A stretch of DNA of 64,000 nt from assembly GCA_020852835.1 (NCBI GenBank), contig JADZAC010000065.1:1-64000 (forward strand), written 5' to 3'. The notes beneath the pieces are model-generated. The model ran no database searches. It was not told the origin of the DNA and was given only the letters and a program-made list of their open reading frames with translations. The position numbers and the translations under genes are program-made. Position 1 is the stretch's first letter; each line of letters starts with the position of its first letter. The stretch is from Flavobacteriales bacterium. Its GTDB lineage: Bacteria; Bacteroidota; Bacteroidia; Flavobacteriales_F; PHOS-HE28. Below are positions 45,505-54,792 of this stretch, piece after piece.

Positions 45505-47514
45505 ATGATGAGCATGAAGAAGTTCTTGGCCTGCTTCGTTTTCCTGGCGTTCGCCGCGGTGGGGGCCATGGCGCAGAACAAGGATGCCAAAGACGCCGAC
45601 GATGCCTTCCAACGAGGCCGCTACTTCGACGCCATCGAGATGTACAAGAAGGCATACACCACCGAGAAGAAGGCCAGCGAAAAGGCCACCATCATCTTCA
45701 AGATCGGGGAGGTGTACCGCACCATGGGCGATGGGGAAAATGCCCAAGTGTGGTATGAAAAGGCCAACAAGGCCCAGTACCCCGACCCCATCACCTATTA
45801 CTACATCGGCGAGGCCTTCAAAGGGCAGGGCAAATACGCCGATGCCATCGCCGCCTACAACAAGTACAAGGAAAAGAACCCCGGTGACATGCGCGCCGAT
45901 GCCAGCTTGGCCGCCTGCCAGCAGGCCCAGGCCTGGATCGATGCGCCCACCCGCTACAAGGTGGACCCCGAAGTGCTGCTCAACTCCCCCCAATACGAGT
46001 TCAGCGCGGCCTTCTCCGATAAGCGCAACAGCGACGTGGTGTTCGCCAGCAGCCGCCCCGCTTCCACGGGCACCGAAACCGATGGCATCCTCGGCGAAAG
46101 CTTCACCGACCTCTATGCCAGCAGCCGCGACAAATTGGGCAAGTGGAGCGAGCCCGTGCGCTTGGCACCCGTGATCAACACCGCCGCCCATGAAGGTTCC
46201 GCCACCTTCAACTCCAAGCGCAACATGATGTACTTCACCCGTTGCCCGCACGAAAAGAAGAAGGCCTTCGGCTGCGACATCTGGGTGAGCAAAAAAGTGG
46301 GCAACAACTACAGCGAACCGGTGATGCTCAACCTCAAGCCCCAGCAGGGAAAGAATGACACCAGCATGATCACCATCGGCCATCCCACCCTCTCGCCCGA
46401 TGACAACGTGCTCGTCTTCAGCAGCAACATGGGCGGTGGACAAGGTGGCAAGGACCTTTGGAAGGTGGCCTTGGACAGGAACGGCATGCCCACCGGGCAG
46501 CCCGCCAACCTGGGCAAGGAGATCAACACCCCGAAAAACGACATGTTCCCCTTCTGGCGCGAAAACGGCGACCTCTATTTCGCCAGCGACCGCATGGGCG
46601 GCATGGGCGGCATGGACATCTACCGCGCCACCAAAACCGGCGACGGCGCATGGGGCCAGGTGGAAAACATGAAATCACCCATCAACAGCGCCGGTGACGA
46701 CTTCAGCATGGTGTTCGACGGCACCGAAGACCGCGGCTTCTTCACCAGCAACCGCCCGGGCGGCAAAGGTGAGGACGACATCTGGCGCTTCTATGTGCCC
46801 GACCTGCTCTTCGCCTTGCAGGGCGTGGTGAAGGACAAGGCCACCGGCGAGCCCCTGCCCGATGCCAAGGTGGAAGTGGTGGGCACCGACGGATCCAGCT
46901 ACAGCACCTTGGCCGACGGCAACGGAGGCTTCACCTTCGAGGAAAACGGCAAGGACCGCTACATCAAGGAGAACACCAGCTACACCATCCGCGCCAGCAA
47001 GGACAAGTACCTGGTGGTGAATGACCAGATCACCACCGTGGGCCTGGCGGAAAGCACCACCTTCGTGAAGGAATACCTGCTGCAGCCCGCCGCACCGGAC
47101 AAGGTGATCAGCCTGCCCGAGGTGCAGTTCGACCTGGCCAGCGCCAACCTGCGCCCGGAAGGCAAGGATTCCCTGCAAACGCTATATCAAACGCTGATCG
47201 ACAACCCCACGATCACCATTGAGCTGGCCGCCCACACCGACACCCGCGGCAGTGACAAGAGCAACATCACCCTCTCGCAGAACCGCGCCCAAAGCTGCGT
47301 GAACTACCTGATCAGCAAGGGGATCGACCCCGCCCGCATGGTGGCCAAAGGCTACGGCGAAACCCGCCCCCGCATCACTGATGCCGAGATCGCCAAGATG
47401 CCCACCACCGAGGAGAAGGAAGCCGCCCACCAGAAGAACCGCCGCGTGGAGTTCACCGTGAAGAGCTTTGACTACGTGCCCAAAGCAAATGCGCCAGGCA
47501 CCGGCACCAACTAG
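45505..47514 (+). CDS. PorE-like OmpA-family protein (TPR, propeller, CRD, OmpA)
   Basis: 669 residues. Signal peptide MKKFLACFVFLAFAAVGAMAQ (ATG 45514, or 45505 just before it). TPR repeats ~25-140 (GRYFDAIEMYKKAYTTEKKA), PD40-type propeller ~150-430 (SAAFSDKRNSDVVFASSRP, GGMGGMDIYRATK), carboxypeptidase regulatory-like domain ~435-530 (ALQGVVKDKATGEPLPDAKV), and a C-terminal OmpA peptidoglycan-binding domain (VQFDLASANLRPEG, ELAAHTDTRGSDKSN). The same order is found in PorE (PG1058), a T9SS component of Porphyromonas gingivalis, and many flavobacterial paralogues. No lipobox cysteine. It may link the outer-membrane secretion complex to peptidoglycan. Named by domain order; other OmpA/TPR paralogues are possible. 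Confidence 0.85.
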   Translation: MMSMKKFLACFVFLAFAAVGAMAQNKDAKDADDAFQRGRYFDAIEMYKKAYTTEKKASEKATIIFKIGEVYRTMGDGENAQVWYEKANKAQYPDPITYYYIGEAFKGQGKYADAIAAYNKYKEKNPGDMRADASLAACQQAQAWIDAPTRYKVDPEVLLNSPQYEFSAAFSDKRNSDVVFASSRPASTGTETDGILGESFTDLYASSRDKLGKWSEPVRLAPVINTAAHEGSATFNSKRNMMYFTRCPHEKKKAFGCDIWVSKKVGNNYSEPVMLNLKPQQGKNDTSMITIGHPTLSPDDNVLVFSSNMGGGQGGKDLWKVALDRNGMPTGQPANLGKEINTPKNDMFPFWRENGDLYFASDRMGGMGGMDIYRATKTGDGAWGQVENMKSPINSAGDDFSMVFDGTEDRGFFTSNRPGGKGEDDIWRFYVPDLLFALQGVVKDKATGEPLPDAKVEVVGTDGSSYSTLADGNGGFTFEENGKDRYIKENTSYTIRASKDKYLVVNDQITTVGLAESTTFVKEYLLQPAAPDKVISLPEVQFDLASANLRPEGKDSLQTLYQTLIDNPTITIELAAHTDTRGSDKSNITLSQNRAQSCVNYLISKGIDPARMVAKGYGETRPRITDAEIAKMPTTEEKEAAHQKNRRVEFTVKSFDYVPKANAPGTGTN

Positions 47515-47529
47515 CCCCAACCCCATTGC

Positions 47530-47565
47530 AAAAAGGCATCCCGTGCTTGCGGGATGCCTTTTTAC
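47530..47565 (+). terminator. Intrinsic terminator before purM
   Basis: Fourteen-base perfect stem AAAAAGGCATCCCG / CGGGATGCCTTTTT with a six-base loop and a T-run in the 3' arm. It closes the PorE-like gene; the purM ATG follows 9 bases later, so purM must have a promoter inside this stretch or depend on read-through. Confidence 0.85.
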
Positions 47566-47574
47566 TTCCCGCCC

Positions 47575-48753
47575 ATGACCGAGGAAAGTTCCCGCTATCA
47601 GCGCCGCGGCGTAAGCAGCGCCAAGGAAGACGTGCACAAGGCCATTGCCAAGGTGGACAAGGGCCTCTTTCCACGGGCCTTCTGCAAGATCGTGCCCGAT
47701 ACCTTGGCCGGCAGCCCGGACCACTGCGTGGTGATGCATGCCGACGGGGCCGGCACCAAAAGCGCACTGGCCTATGCCTACTGGCGCGAAACCGGCGACC
47801 TTGATGTTTGGCGCGGCATTGCCCAGGATGCCGTGGTGATGAACCTCGATGACCTGCTCTGCGTGGGCGCCACCAACAATATCCTGCTCAGCAGCACCAT
47901 TGGCCGCAACAAGCGCTTGGTGCCCGGCGAAGTCATCAGTGCCATCATCAACGGCACCGAGGAATTCCTCCAGCACATGCGCGACCTGGGCATCGGCATA
48001 CACAGTACCGGTGGCGAAACCGCCGATGTAGGCGACCTGGTGCGTACCGTGATCGTGGACAGCACCGTGGCTTGCCGCATGCGCCGCGACCTGGTGGTGG
48101 ACAACGCCCACATCCGCGCCGGCGACGTGGTGGTGGGCATGGCCAGCTACGGCAAGGCCACCTACGAGCAGAAATACAATGCCGGCATGGGCAGCAACGG
48201 CCTTACCAGCGCCCGCCACGACGTGTTCCACAACAGCCTCGCCAAAGCGTTCCCCGAGACATTCGACCCCGGCACGCCCGCCGAACTGGTGTACAGCGGC
48301 CAAGCCAAGCTTACCGATCCCTTGGACGGCACCCCCTTGGACCATGGCCAGGCCGTGCTCTCACCCACGCGCACCTACGCGCCGGTGGTGGTGCAACTGC
48401 TCGCCGCCATGCGCCAGGAGGTCCACGGCATGGTGCACTGCAGCGGCGGGGCCCAGACCAAGGTGCTCCACTTCATTGAAGGCCTGCGCGTGGTGAAGGA
48501 CGATCTCTTGCCCATACCCCCGCTTTTCCACGCCATCCAGCGCATGAGCGGCACGGCTTGGCGCGAGATGTACAGCGTGTTCAACATGGGCCACCGCTTG
48601 GAACTGTACCTGCCCGAACACCGCGCCGAGGAGGCCATTGCATTGGCCCGAAGCTTCGGCATTGCCGCCCAGGTCATCGGTCGGGTGGAGGAGGCTCCTG
48701 CCAAGGAGGTCCGCATCAGCTCCCCCCACGGCACCTTCACTTACACGGCTTGA
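47575..48753 (+). CDS. purM: Phosphoribosylformylglycinamidine cyclo-ligase (AIR synthase)
   Basis: Cyclises FGAM to AIR with ATP in purine synthesis. 392 residues beginning MTEESSRYQRRGVSSAKEDV. Characteristic segments: HADGAGTKSALAYAYWRETG near 60, GRNKRLVPGEVISAIINGTE near 115, GIGIHSTGGETADVGDLVRT near 140, and the C-terminal HCSGGAQTKVLHFIEGLRVV near 285. The longer Bacteroidota PurM form. The ATG at 47575 matches the family start. It begins the chain purM-prfA-folK-deoxynucleoside kinase, with gaps of 36 and 57 bases and a 4-base overlap. Confidence 0.95.
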   Translation: MTEESSRYQRRGVSSAKEDVHKAIAKVDKGLFPRAFCKIVPDTLAGSPDHCVVMHADGAGTKSALAYAYWRETGDLDVWRGIAQDAVVMNLDDLLCVGATNNILLSSTIGRNKRLVPGEVISAIINGTEEFLQHMRDLGIGIHSTGGETADVGDLVRTVIVDSTVACRMRRDLVVDNAHIRAGDVVVGMASYGKATYEQKYNAGMGSNGLTSARHDVFHNSLAKAFPETFDPGTPAELVYSGQAKLTDPLDGTPLDHGQAVLSPTRTYAPVVVQLLAAMRQEVHGMVHCSGGAQTKVLHFIEGLRVVKDDLLPIPPLFHAIQRMSGTAWREMYSVFNMGHRLELYLPEHRAEEAIALARSFGIAAQVIGRVEEAPAKEVRISSPHGTFTYTA

Positions 48754-48789
48754 ACCCGCGCTTGCCACGCGTTCTTCACCCACTGCCCA

Positions 48790-49872
48790 ATGAGCGAACT
48801 GCTCTCCCGCCTTTCCGCCGTACACGACCGCCGCACGGAGATCGGCAAGCAGCTCGCCGACCCGGAGGTCATTGCCGACCGCAAACGCTTCGTGGAGCTT
48901 AACCGGGAGTACCGCGACCTGGAAGCGGTGGACCAGGCCTACCTGCAGTTCCGAAAAGTGGTGGAAGGCTTGCAGCAGGCCGAGGAGATCTTGCGCACTG
49001 AACGCGATCCCGGCATGCTGCAGCTGGCCCGCGAGGAAAAAGCCGAACTACAGCCCCGCGTGGGCACCATGGAAGAGGAGATCCGCCTGCTGCTGGTGCC
49101 CAAGGACCCCAACGACGACCGCAATTGCACCATGGAGATACGCGCGGGAACCGGCGGCGATGAGGCCGGGATCTTCGCCGGCGACCTGCTGCGCATGTAC
49201 ACCCGCTACTGCGAGGGTAAGGGGTGGAGAGTGGAAGTGGCCGATATGAACGAGAACAGCGCTGGCGGCGTGAAAGAGGCCATGCTCAACGTAGAGGGTG
49301 CCGGAGCCTACGGCGTGCTGAAGTTCGAGGCGGGCGTGCACCGCGTGCAACGCGTGCCGCGCACCGAGGCCAGTGGCCGCATTCACACCAGCGCTGCCAC
49401 CGTGGCCGTGCTGCCCGAGGCCGAGGAATTCGACGTGGACCTCAAGGATAGTGACGTGAAGATGGAGACCGCCCGCAGCGGCGGTGCCGGCGGCCAGAAC
49501 GTGAACAAGGTGGAAACCAAGGTGCGCCTCACCCACATCCCCACCGGCGTGGTGGTGATGTGCCAAACCGAGCGCTCCCAGCTGGGCAACCGCATGAAGG
49601 CCATGCAGATGCTGCGCAACAAACTGTACGAAGAGAAGGTGCGCGCCGAGCAGGACGCCGTGACCGCCCACCGCCGCAGCCAGGTGGCCAGCGGCGACCG
49701 CAGCGCCAAGATCCGCACCTACAACTACCCCCAGAGCCGCATCACCGACCACCGCATAGAATTTACCGTGCACAACCTCGCCGAGGTGATGGACGGGGCC
49801 TTGGAGCCCCTGATCGATGCCCTGCAATTGGCCGACCGCACGGAAAAACTGCAGGCCGGCCAAAGTGCCTGA
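48790..49872 (+). CDS. prfA: Peptide chain release factor 1
   Basis: Recognises UAA and UAG and triggers release of the finished protein on the ribosome. 360 residues. Tripeptide anticodon PRT at 190-192 in [18 protein letters not shown], catalytic GGQ at 234-236 in [19 protein letters not shown]-terminal [20 protein letters not shown]-type tail ([17 protein letters not shown]). Length and motifs are those of RF1 (PxT, not the RF2 SPF). Third residue of the codon-reading motif is intact. Confidence 0.98.
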   Translation: MSELLSRLSAVHDRRTEIGKQLADPEVIADRKRFVELNREYRDLEAVDQAYLQFRKVVEGLQQAEEILRTERDPGMLQLAREEKAELQPRVGTMEEEIRLLLVPKDPNDDRNCTMEIRAGTGGDEAGIFAGDLLRMYTRYCEGKGWRVEVADMNENSAGGVKEAMLNVEGAGAYGVLKFEAGVHRVQRVPRTEASGRIHTSAATVAVLPEAEEFDVDLKDSDVKMETARSGGAGGQNVNKVETKVRLTHIPTGVVVMCQTERSQLGNRMKAMQMLRNKLYEEKVRAEQDAVTAHRRSQVASGDRSAKIRTYNYPQSRITDHRIEFTVHNLAEVMDGALEPLIDALQLADRTEKLQAGQSA

Positions 49873-49929
49873 ACGACCGGCTCCGCCCCTTCCACCGGGA
49901 GATGCCGGGCCATTCCTTTTCTTTGGGCC

Positions 49930-50400
49930 ATGGCCGAATTCACCCTGTTGCTGGGCGCCGACCTAGGGGAGCCCCCGGCCACTTTTGCCCGGGCCACCAG
50001 CCTCATTGCCGAGCGCATCGGCCCGGTAACGGCCGCAAGCCGCGACCATTGGACCGAGCCCTGGGGCTTCCGCAGCGAACACCCCTTCCTGAACCGGGCC
50101 CTGCTGGTGGAAAGCGCCATGGACCCCGCCTTGGTGATGCGCGAATTGCTCCGCATTGAAACAGAGCTGGGCCGGGTACGGACAACCGGTGGCGGCTATG
50201 CCCCGCGCACCCTCGACGTGGACATCCTCTTTATCGGAGGCACCGTGCTGGACCAGCCCGGCCTTACCGTACCCCACCCGCGCGTACACCTGCGCACCTT
50301 TGCCTTGGGGCCAGCGGCAGACCTGGTGCCCGAACTGATCCACCCCCTGTTGGGCCGCACCGTGCTGGAACTGCTCAACCAAGCCAGGCACGGGGCATGA
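49930..50400 (+). CDS. folK: HPPK, folate biosynthesis pyrophosphokinase
   Basis: Transfers pyrophosphate from ATP to 6-hydroxymethyl-dihydropterin in folate synthesis. 156 residues. LLLGADLGEPPATFARAT at the N-terminus, then WTEPWGFRSEHPFLNRALLV near 40, the signature APRTLDVDILFIGG near 90, and VPHPRVHLRTFALGPAADL near 115. Its stop overlaps the deoxynucleoside kinase ATG by 4 bases, so the two are translationally coupled. Normal length. Confidence 0.95.
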   Translation: MAEFTLLLGADLGEPPATFARATSLIAERIGPVTAASRDHWTEPWGFRSEHPFLNRALLVESAMDPALVMRELLRIETELGRVRTTGGGYAPRTLDVDILFIGGTVLDQPGLTVPHPRVHLRTFALGPAADLVPELIHPLLGRTVLELLNQARHGA

Positions 50401-51032
50401 AGCCGCCCTTCGCCTACATCGCCGTGGAGGGCCTCATGGGTGCCGGCAAAACCACCTTGGCCAAGCGGCTTGCCGCCCAATGGGAGGCCCGCACCGTGCT
50501 GGAGGAGTTTGAGGACAACCCTTTCCTGCCCCAGTTCTACAGCGACCCCAAGAGGCACGCCTTTGCCTTGGAGCTCTCCTTTCTCGCCCAACGCTATCAC
50601 CAGCTCAAAAGCGTGGGGGAACGCAGCCTGTTCCATCCCATCACCGTGGCCGACTACTCCTTGGGCAAATCCCTGGTGTTCGCCGGGGCCACCCTCGCTC
50701 CCGACGAACATGCCCTGTTCCGGGACCTCTACGACATTATGTACACCGGGCTGCCCAAGCCCGAGCTGCTGCTCTACCTGCACCTGCCCATGGATACGGT
50801 GCGGGAGCGCATTCGCCGCCGCGGGCGATCCTACGAACAACAGATCACCGCAGCCTACCTCGAGCAGGTCCAGGAGCGCTACCTGGACCACCTCCGCAAG
50901 CTGGACGGCGTGAGCGTGATCACCTTGGACCTCAACGGCAAAGACCTGTTGAACGAACCCCTGGTCTACGGCGACCTGCTGGAGCTCCTCGCACGCCCAT
51001 GGGATCCAGGAAACCATCTCGTGCGGCTCTGA
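50397..51032 (+). CDS. Deoxynucleoside kinase
   Basis: 211 residues, salvage kinase that phosphorylates deoxynucleosides. P-loop EGLMGAGKTTLA at 11-22, VLEEFEDNPFLPQFYSDPKR near 35, ADYSLGKSLVFAG near 85, LYLHLPMDTVRERIRRRGRS near 120 with the lid arginines. Dck/Dgk-like family. ATGA overlap with folK. Which base it prefers cannot be read from sequence; in other Bacteroidota this class is assigned as deoxyadenosine/deoxyguanosine kinase. Confidence 0.92.
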   Translation: MKPPFAYIAVEGLMGAGKTTLAKRLAAQWEARTVLEEFEDNPFLPQFYSDPKRHAFALELSFLAQRYHQLKSVGERSLFHPITVADYSLGKSLVFAGATLAPDEHALFRDLYDIMYTGLPKPELLLYLHLPMDTVRERIRRRGRSYEQQITAAYLEQVQERYLDHLRKLDGVSVITLDLNGKDLLNEPLVYGDLLELLARPWDPGNHLVRL

Positions 51033-51150
51033 ACGGGCCAGGAGCGATCTCCGTACAGGCGCCAAGGCGCCAATGGCAGCCACATTCACACACGGCCCCC
51101 TGTGTACAACTGCCGGGGTGGCCACCCTGAAATTTGGCATGGAAGCTGGT

Positions 51151-51158
51151 TAGCTTTG
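51151..51158 (+). promoter_or_regulatory. Putative -7 promoter box of OmpA/TPR lipoprotein
   Basis: TAGCTTTG, a perfect TAnnTTTG match, 33 bases before the ATG at 51192, with a TTTG 14 bases upstream at 51133-51136. Confidence 0.5.
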
Positions 51159-51191
51159 CCGACATCCGGAAAAACACTAACTGATCAACAC

Positions 51192-52901
51192 ATGGAACAA
51201 CATCACCGTACAGGTATCGCCGTAATGGCTGCGACTGCCTTGGTGGTCGCCGGTTGCGGCGGACTCGGGAAGATGGACAAGTATGCTTCAACCATTACTC
51301 ATACCGTGGAACCCAATCCCCTCATCGTACAGGGCGACACCGTCCATGTGAGCATCAATGGGAACTTTCCGGGGAAATATTTCTACAGGAAAGCCTTGGT
51401 GGAACTGACCCCCACCCTCACCTACACCGGTGGTGAAACCCCGATGAAAATGGCCGGCTTCCAAGGCGACAAAGCCGCCGGCAACTACACCGTGGTGCCC
51501 TACGAGCAAGGGAAGTCCTTCAGCTATAGCGACAAGGTGGCCTACACGCCGGCCATGGAGCAAAGCCAGCTTATGCTCAACATTCTGGGCAAGCAGGGCA
51601 AAAAGGAGAAGCCCTTCACGGCCGTGAAAATGGCCGACGGGGTGATCACCACCCCATACTTGTTGATGAGCGACGACCGTGTGATCATGGCCCCGGACCA
51701 GTTCGTGCGCGTCACCAGCCACAGCGCCAATGCCACCATCAACTACCTGGTGGCCTCTGAAGTGGTGCGCCCCGGCGAACTGCAGGACCAGGATGTGAAG
51801 GACATCAACGCCTTCGTGAAGAACGGCATGAAGAACCCCCGCATCAGCTGGAAAGGTGTGGCCATCGACGCCTACGCTTCACCTGAAGGGGAGGTGGACA
51901 TGAACGAGAACCTCGCCGACAAGCGCGCCGCCTCCGCCAAGCGCTGGATCCAAGGCGTGCTTCGCGCCAACAAGGTCGATTCCGCCAAGAGCGACGCCTT
52001 CTTCGCCCTGGCCCCCAAAGGCGAAGACTGGGATGGCTTCAAGGCTGCCACCCAGGCCAGCACCTTTGCCGATAAAGACCTGGTATTGCGCGTGCTGGAG
52101 ATGTACCCCGACGTGAACAAGCGCGAAGCCGAGATCAAGAACATGGCCGCCACCTACAAGGAACTCTCCGACGACATCCTGCCCAAGCTGCGCCGCTCGG
52201 AAGTACGCCTGAACTATGAGGTGAACGGCTACAGCGATGAGGAGCTCACCGCCCTGAGCAAGTCCAACCCCGACACGCTTACCGTGGAGGAACTGCTCAA
52301 GGCCGCCAGCCTCACCAACGACCTCAACGAAAAGTTGCGCATCTACCGCGAGGCCGAGCGCCTCTTCCCGCAGGACTACCGCTGCGCAAATAACGTGGGC
52401 TACGTGCTGTTCCAGCAGGGGAAGAGCGCCGAGGCCGAGGCCGAGTTCCAAAAGGCCAACGGCATCATGGACAACCCCATCAGCACCAACAACCTCGGGG
52501 TGATCGCCCGCCAGAAGGGTGACCGTAAAAAAGCCGCTGACCTCTTCGCAAAGGCCACGGCGGCCGGCCCGGACGTGAAGTACAACCAAGGCATCATCGC
52601 CATCCAGAACGGCAACTACGCCAGTGCCAACAGCAACATGGCCGGCCAAAACACCTTCAACGCCGCCCTGGCCAAAATGCTCGGTGGTGACGCCGCCGGC
52701 GCTGGTACCATCCTGGCCGCCAGCCCGGACAAGGACAGCGCCAAGGGCCACTACCTCGCTGCCATCATTGCCGCACGCACCAACAACGCCGACGGCATGC
52801 GCAGCCACCTGGCCGCCGCCGTGGCGCAAGATGCCTCCCTGCGTGACAAGGCGATGAAGGACCTCGAGTTCCGCAACTTCAAGGACAGCCTTGGCCTTTA
52901 A
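51192..52901 (+). CDS. Outer-membrane lipoprotein with OmpA-like and TPR parts
   Basis: 569 residues. Lipoprotein signal MEQHHRTGIAVMAATALVV with lipobox VVAGC at residue 20. A beta-rich N-terminal part to ~200 (HTVEPNPLIVQGDTVHVSIN), an OmpA-like segment (~215-330, IDAYASPEGEVDMNENLADK, the peptidoglycan-binding type with an SPEG core), then TPR-like helices in the C-terminal half (KLRIYREAERLFPQDYRCAN). A Bacteroidota-specific family of TPR/OmpA lipoproteins; no known enzyme function. Probably holds the outer membrane to the cell wall. The ATG at 51192 is set by the lipobox and a perfect -7 box. Terminator at 52919-52955. Confidence 0.85.
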   Translation: MEQHHRTGIAVMAATALVVAGCGGLGKMDKYASTITHTVEPNPLIVQGDTVHVSINGNFPGKYFYRKALVELTPTLTYTGGETPMKMAGFQGDKAAGNYTVVPYEQGKSFSYSDKVAYTPAMEQSQLMLNILGKQGKKEKPFTAVKMADGVITTPYLLMSDDRVIMAPDQFVRVTSHSANATINYLVASEVVRPGELQDQDVKDINAFVKNGMKNPRISWKGVAIDAYASPEGEVDMNENLADKRAASAKRWIQGVLRANKVDSAKSDAFFALAPKGEDWDGFKAATQASTFADKDLVLRVLEMYPDVNKREAEIKNMAATYKELSDDILPKLRRSEVRLNYEVNGYSDEELTALSKSNPDTLTVEELLKAASLTNDLNEKLRIYREAERLFPQDYRCANNVGYVLFQQGKSAEAEAEFQKANGIMDNPISTNNLGVIARQKGDRKKAADLFAKATAAGPDVKYNQGIIAIQNGNYASANSNMAGQNTFNAALAKMLGGDAAGAGTILAASPDKDSAKGHYLAAIIAARTNNADGMRSHLAAAVAQDASLRDKAMKDLEFRNFKDSLGL

Positions 52902-52918
52902 GCCAAGTTGAGTTATTG

Positions 52919-52955
52919 CAAAAAGCCCTCGCCCCTGCGCGGCGGGGGCTTTTTC
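52919..52955 (+). terminator. Intrinsic terminator after OmpA/TPR lipoprotein
   Basis: Fourteen-pair stem AAAAAGCCCTCGCC / GGCGGGGGCTTTTT (one G-T pair) with a short CCTGCGC loop and a T-run in the 3' arm. It also marks the left border of the Rhs remnant. Confidence 0.8.
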
Positions 52956-52970
52956 GTTAAGCTTCGTGGC

Positions 52971-53969
52971 ATGCGGCGCAGAGGGGCGGAATTGCAGGGG
53001 TATGAACCCTTCGGGTCGTTGTTGCCCGGGAGGAATTACAACGCGGGGTCCTACCGTAATCTGTTCCAAGGCCAGTTGCACGACGATGAAATCTATGGCG
53101 CGACGGGAACTAGCTACGCGTTCGAGTACCGAATGCACGATCCGAGGGTAGGGCGGTTCTGTAGCATTGATCCACTGGCGGCGAAGTATCCGCACAACTC
53201 ACCCTATGCATTCAGTGAGAACAGGGTGATTGACGGCATTGACTTGGAGGGTTTGGAATACATGAGCATCGAAGGCATGTTCATGCGTGATCATCCAATC
53301 CTTGCTGGAGGTATCGGTCTATCTAATAGTGCAGCACGAAATACAGCCAATGGAGTAGCGATAATCGCCACTGGTGCTTGGTCGGGACTAATGAACCTGG
53401 GGTATCGCGGTTATCAGGAAGGGATCAGACAGAACACTGTGTACGGTGATTTGGGTCCTTGGGCACAAATTCACTCCTTCGACGAGAACTGGAATTGGAG
53501 AAGCCGCAGAGATCTTGAAGGTAGGCTTACCCCAACTCAGGGGGCGGAGGTGATAGGTGCGGCGGCCACGGTAGCTGGGCCATTCGTGAAACCCTTTACC
53601 ATAGCGGGTAGTCCAGTCATGGAATTTGCGGCGAACTTTGCTACGAAGACGGCGGTTAAGACTGGTTTGGTCGAAGGACTGAAAGCCTTGGATGCAAACA
53701 GCTCTTCCAGCAACGCAGCTCCGGCACAACAGACGGAACAATCATACCCCTCCGGTCCGTCGGGGATGCCCGGCTTCGGTCCATCGGCTCCTGGCCAGAG
53801 TTACACGGTTAAGCCCGGAGATACCCTGTCGGGGTTGGCTAAGACCTTCGGCACTACGGTTGATGCTCTTGCTGGGAGCAATGGTATTGCAGATCCCATA
53901 AGATCCAGGCTGGACAAACACTATCCACTGGACAGTAAATATGGAGGCTGTCTTTCAAGCGCTCTTTGA
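52971..53969 (+). pseudogene. Rhs-repeat core tail with frameshifted LysM end
   Basis: 5'-truncated: only the end of an Rhs protein remains, from GYEPFGSLLPGRNYN through RMHDPRVGRFCSIDPLAAKY and SPYAFSENRVIDGIDLEG, the usual Rhs-associated core. A unique ~180-residue region and a LysM domain (YTVKPGDTLSGLAKTFGTTV at 53802 onward) follow. After NGIADP (codon ending 53897) one base seems missing: in the other frame the text continues KIQAGQTLSTGQ and stops at 53936-53938, as LysM domains do. The present frame instead runs to 53969 with unrelated residues. Lower GC than neighbours. Probably a decayed polymorphic-toxin tail; no YD repeats upstream. Confidence 0.8.
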
Positions 53970-54141
53970 AGTTCTGGTAGTCGGTGTCTTCCGTTATCCA
54001 GGCGCCTTCTACCTGTGGGTTTTCTCAGGGTTCAGAAGATCATATGACCAATGGTTACGCCAAGGTGATGGCAGCTTGGCTGGCATCGTTGGCATTGTTG
54101 TAACAGTGGCCCTAGTCTTTCTTTTGCGCTGGTTGTTGTAG
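53941..54141 (+). CDS. Small two-helix membrane protein after Rhs tail
   Basis: 66 residues: MEAVFQALFEVLVVGVFRYP, then AFYLWVFSGFRRSYDQWLRQ and a second hydrophobic helix (GIVGIVVTVALVFLLRWLL). Two predicted membrane segments (~8-28 and 46-65) separated by a short basic loop. Its ATG falls 2 bases after the stop codon (53936-53938) that the Rhs gene would have without its frameshift, so it looks like the next gene of the original operon. Small membrane proteins in this position can be immunity or accessory proteins for Rhs toxins; this is inference. No family recognised. Confidence 0.6.
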   Translation: MEAVFQALFEVLVVGVFRYPGAFYLWVFSGFRRSYDQWLRQGDGSLAGIVGIVVTVALVFLLRWLL

Positions 54142-54179
54142 GCCCCCAACTGGCGCGAGCTTGCAGCTCGTGCGTTGGT

Positions 54180-54278
54180 TCAGGAAGCGTAGGCCTTCTT
54201 GGTCTTGGTATCGCGGATGAAGGCGTCGATCACGTTGATGATCGTGTTCTGGTCGTCCTTGGCCAGTCGCTGGATCAC
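54180..54278 (-). pseudogene. C-terminal remnant of an XRE-type regulator
   Basis: A 33-codon reading frame (VIQRLAKDDQNTIINVIDAF, then IRDTKTKKAYAS and a TGA at 54180-54182) closely resembles, from memory, the C-terminal tail of helix-turn-helix (XRE) regulators of Bacteroidota, in which a LxxxDKxTIxNVIDA-type helix follows the DNA-binding domain. The helix-turn-helix itself is gone; upstream lie 41-base tandem repeats. Probably a truncated copy left by rearrangement. Confidence 0.5.
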
Positions 54279-54288
54279 CCCCTGCTGT

Positions 54289-54370
54289 GCCTCGGGTGTC
54301 CCAATAACGCGGGTTCGCGCCCCCGCACTGCCTCGGGTGTCCCCACAACGCGGGCACGCGCCCTCGCACT
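54289..54370. repeat. Two tandem 41-base direct repeats
   Basis: Units 54289-54329 and 54330-54370, both beginning GCCTCGGGTGTCCC and ending CGCACT, about 85 percent alike. They directly abut the XRE remnant and are followed by a longer duplicated element at 54366-54469 and 54512-54614. Confidence 0.7.
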
Positions 54371-54614
54371 CGCTCGCGTGTCCCCCACGCGAGGCCCGCG
54401 CCCGGCTTTTTGCCGGGTTCGCTGCATTGTAGGGCCTCCGGCCCGCCTCAATCCTTCCCGCCTTTCGGCGTGCTCAGTGCAGCGCCCTTGGCCAGATCCA
54501 GCAAGGCCCCTGCACTCGCTCGCGTGCCCCCCACGCGAAGCCCGCGCCCGGATTTTTGCCGGGTGCGTTTGCATTTTTGGCCTCCGGCCTGCCTCAATCC
54601 TTCCGCCCTTCGGC
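54366..54614. repeat. Duplicated ~104-base element
   Basis: Copies at 54366-54469 and 54512-54614. Each runs from GCACTCGCTCGCGTG through a CACGCGA arm, a GCCCGCGCCCGG...TTTTTGCCGGG hairpin and GGCCTCCGGCC palindrome to CCTCAATCCTTCC and a CTTTCGGC / CCTTCGGC end. The copies are separated by 42 bases. Gap 54279-54792 holds no credible gene. The hairpin plus T-run could terminate transcription in the minus direction. Confidence 0.65.
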
Positions 54615-54792
54615 AAGCCCCCGTTGGCGCTCGGGTGCTTGTATACCATGGCGCCCGGCTTTACCGGGGGGTCCAGTGATATGCCTGGCGCCGGTAGGAG
54701 AATAGTGCTGGTGGGCACCGTTATAAAGGCCGCGACCGGGGCGTTTGATCGCCACAGCTTAGGGCATGGGCTACCGAACCGGTAAACCGGGT

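Noticed and set aside
54289-54614. Possible CRISPR array
   Set aside because: The repeats are directly adjacent or differ in length and spacing; there are no unique spacers of constant size and no cas genes.
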